Assembly (NCBI GenBank): GCA_003454665.1
Contig: DMKB01000101.1
Location: 1-5,948, forward strand
DNA length: 5,948 nucleotides
Direction: 5' to 3'
DNA from: Nitrospiraceae bacterium
GTDB lineage: Bacteria; Nitrospirota; UBA9217
Translations under genes and position numbers: made by a program
Notes under the pieces: model-generated
The model's database searches: none
Told to the model about the DNA's origin: nothing
The model's input: the letters and a program-made list of their open reading frames with translations, nothing else
Shown here: piece by piece, positions 5,518 to 5,948 of the stretch
Layout of the letters: every line of letters starts with the position of its first letter
Position numbering within the stretch: the first letter of the stretch is position 1

Positions 5518-5948
5518 CTATTTTCCAAATGTATCGCCGAGAAAGTACTTCTTGTATTCTTCCGGGTTTTCTTTCTTCCACTTTTCGCTGAAGTACTGAA
5601 AAACCTGGACCCTGCCGTTTAAAGAATCCGCCACATAGACCCTGTCTTTTTCGTCCACAGACAACCCTGCAGGCATCAGAAAAAAGCCGGGGCTTTTGCC
5701 GATACCGCCGAAATAGAGGAGCAGCCGGCCGTTTTCATCAAACATCTGGACATTGTTAAAGGCAGCGTCAGCCACGTACACATTCCCCTCGCTGTCGATC
5801 CCGAGCCCCTTCGGCCGTGTAAAGGCTCCCGGCGTATCGCCGACTCCACCGACTTTCATCAAAAACTTCCCGTCCTGATCGAATACCTGGACCCGGAAGT
5901 TACTCGTGTCGGTTACATAGACCTTTCCGTTTCTCTTGTCGATGGCCA
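5518..5948 (-). CDS. NHL-repeat beta-propeller protein (5' partial)
   Basis: The frame is open from the right edge to the TAG at 5518-5520, leaving the last 142 residues. The TTG/ATG codons near 5862 lie inside a repeat and are not the true start. Three NHL blades are visible with the core patterns 'GKVYVTDTSNFRVQVFDQDG', 'GNVYVADAAFNNVQMFDENG' and 'DRVYVADSLNGRVQVFQYF', joined by 'GGxGxxPGxFxxPxGLxxD' linkers. NHL repeats usually build a six-bladed propeller used for binding proteins or polysaccharide, commonly in the periplasm or on the surface. Export cannot be judged here because the N-terminus is missing. The C-terminus is a short charged tail ('SEKWKKENPEEYKKYFLGD'). It lies upstream of the isomerase gene on the same strand, 272 bases away. 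No cysteine, and so no haem site, occurs in this part. Confidence 0.88.
   Translation of the reverse strand, partial: AIDKRNGKVYVTDTSNFRVQVFDQDGKFLMKVGGVGDTPGAFTRPKGLGIDSEGNVYVADAAFNNVQMFDENGRLLLYFGGIGKSPGFFLMPAGLSVDEKDRVYVADSLNGRVQVFQYFSEKWKKENPEEYKKYFLGDTFGK

Noticed and set aside
5421..5543. Decayed duplication of the NHL gene 3' end (11-mer TCGCCGAGAAA at both places)
   Set aside because: Similarity does not extend beyond the 11-mer, so chance is an adequate explanation.
5318..5581. Minus-strand frames of 87 and 63 codons between the NHL and isomerase genes
   Set aside because: They overlap the NHL gene end, lack a ribosome binding site and a recognisable motif, and have AT-rich composition unlike the neighbouring genes.

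Overview
The window looks like a piece of a Gram-negative anaerobe chromosome. It encodes an OmpA-type peptidoglycan-binding domain, a large outer-membrane beta-barrel, a periplasmic foldase and an NHL beta-propeller, so an outer membrane is certain. The gene mix (GAF-GGDEF protein; NHL + PpiC isomerase + barrel) and the decayed intergenic repeats resemble what I know from Desulfobacterota/Geobacter-like and Nitrospirota genomes. That placement is an inference from style, not a taxonomic marker.

Layout: (1) 1-341, plus strand: the 3' end of an OmpA/MotB-like gene with an unusual Pro/Ala/Lys-rich tail. (2) 342-595: no convincing gene, a mosaic of short decayed repeats. (3) 596-1711, plus strand: a GAF-GGDEF diguanylate cyclase with an apparently intact active site but no canonical inhibitory-site arginine. 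(4) 1708-2072: a degenerate 15-bp tandem array that begins at the cyclase stop codon, then the truncated start of a four-helix-bundle (S23/IVP-type) gene, then a perfect 14-bp tandem duplication reaching the end of the next gene. (5) 2073-3938, minus strand: a 621-residue beta-barrel with a signal peptide and a C-terminal Phe. (6) 3939-4333: a gene-free 395-bp gap holding a compact operator-like cluster of inverted and direct repeats, a second patch of the AGAC-type repeat and an imperfect inverted-repeat element. (7) 4334-5245, minus strand: a SurA/PrsA-like PpiC peptidyl-prolyl isomerase with a GTG start and a strong Shine-Dalgarno. (8) 5246-5517: a gap with a plausible promoter for the isomerase. 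(9) 5518-5948, minus strand: the 3' end of an NHL-repeat beta-propeller gene, cut by the window edge.

The three minus-strand genes (NHL protein, isomerase, barrel, in transcription order) form a plausible envelope module: a periplasmic foldase that helps a beta-barrel mature, next to an exported or surface propeller. Similar trios accompany multiheme cytochromes in outer-membrane electron conduits of metal-reducing and syntrophic bacteria. No CXXCH haem motif occurs in the proteins visible here, so an electron-transfer role is only a hypothesis about what lies beyond the right edge. The cyclase is convergent to this module and is not obviously co-regulated with it. The strongest unexplained signal is the repeat material that fills nearly every intergenic gap.
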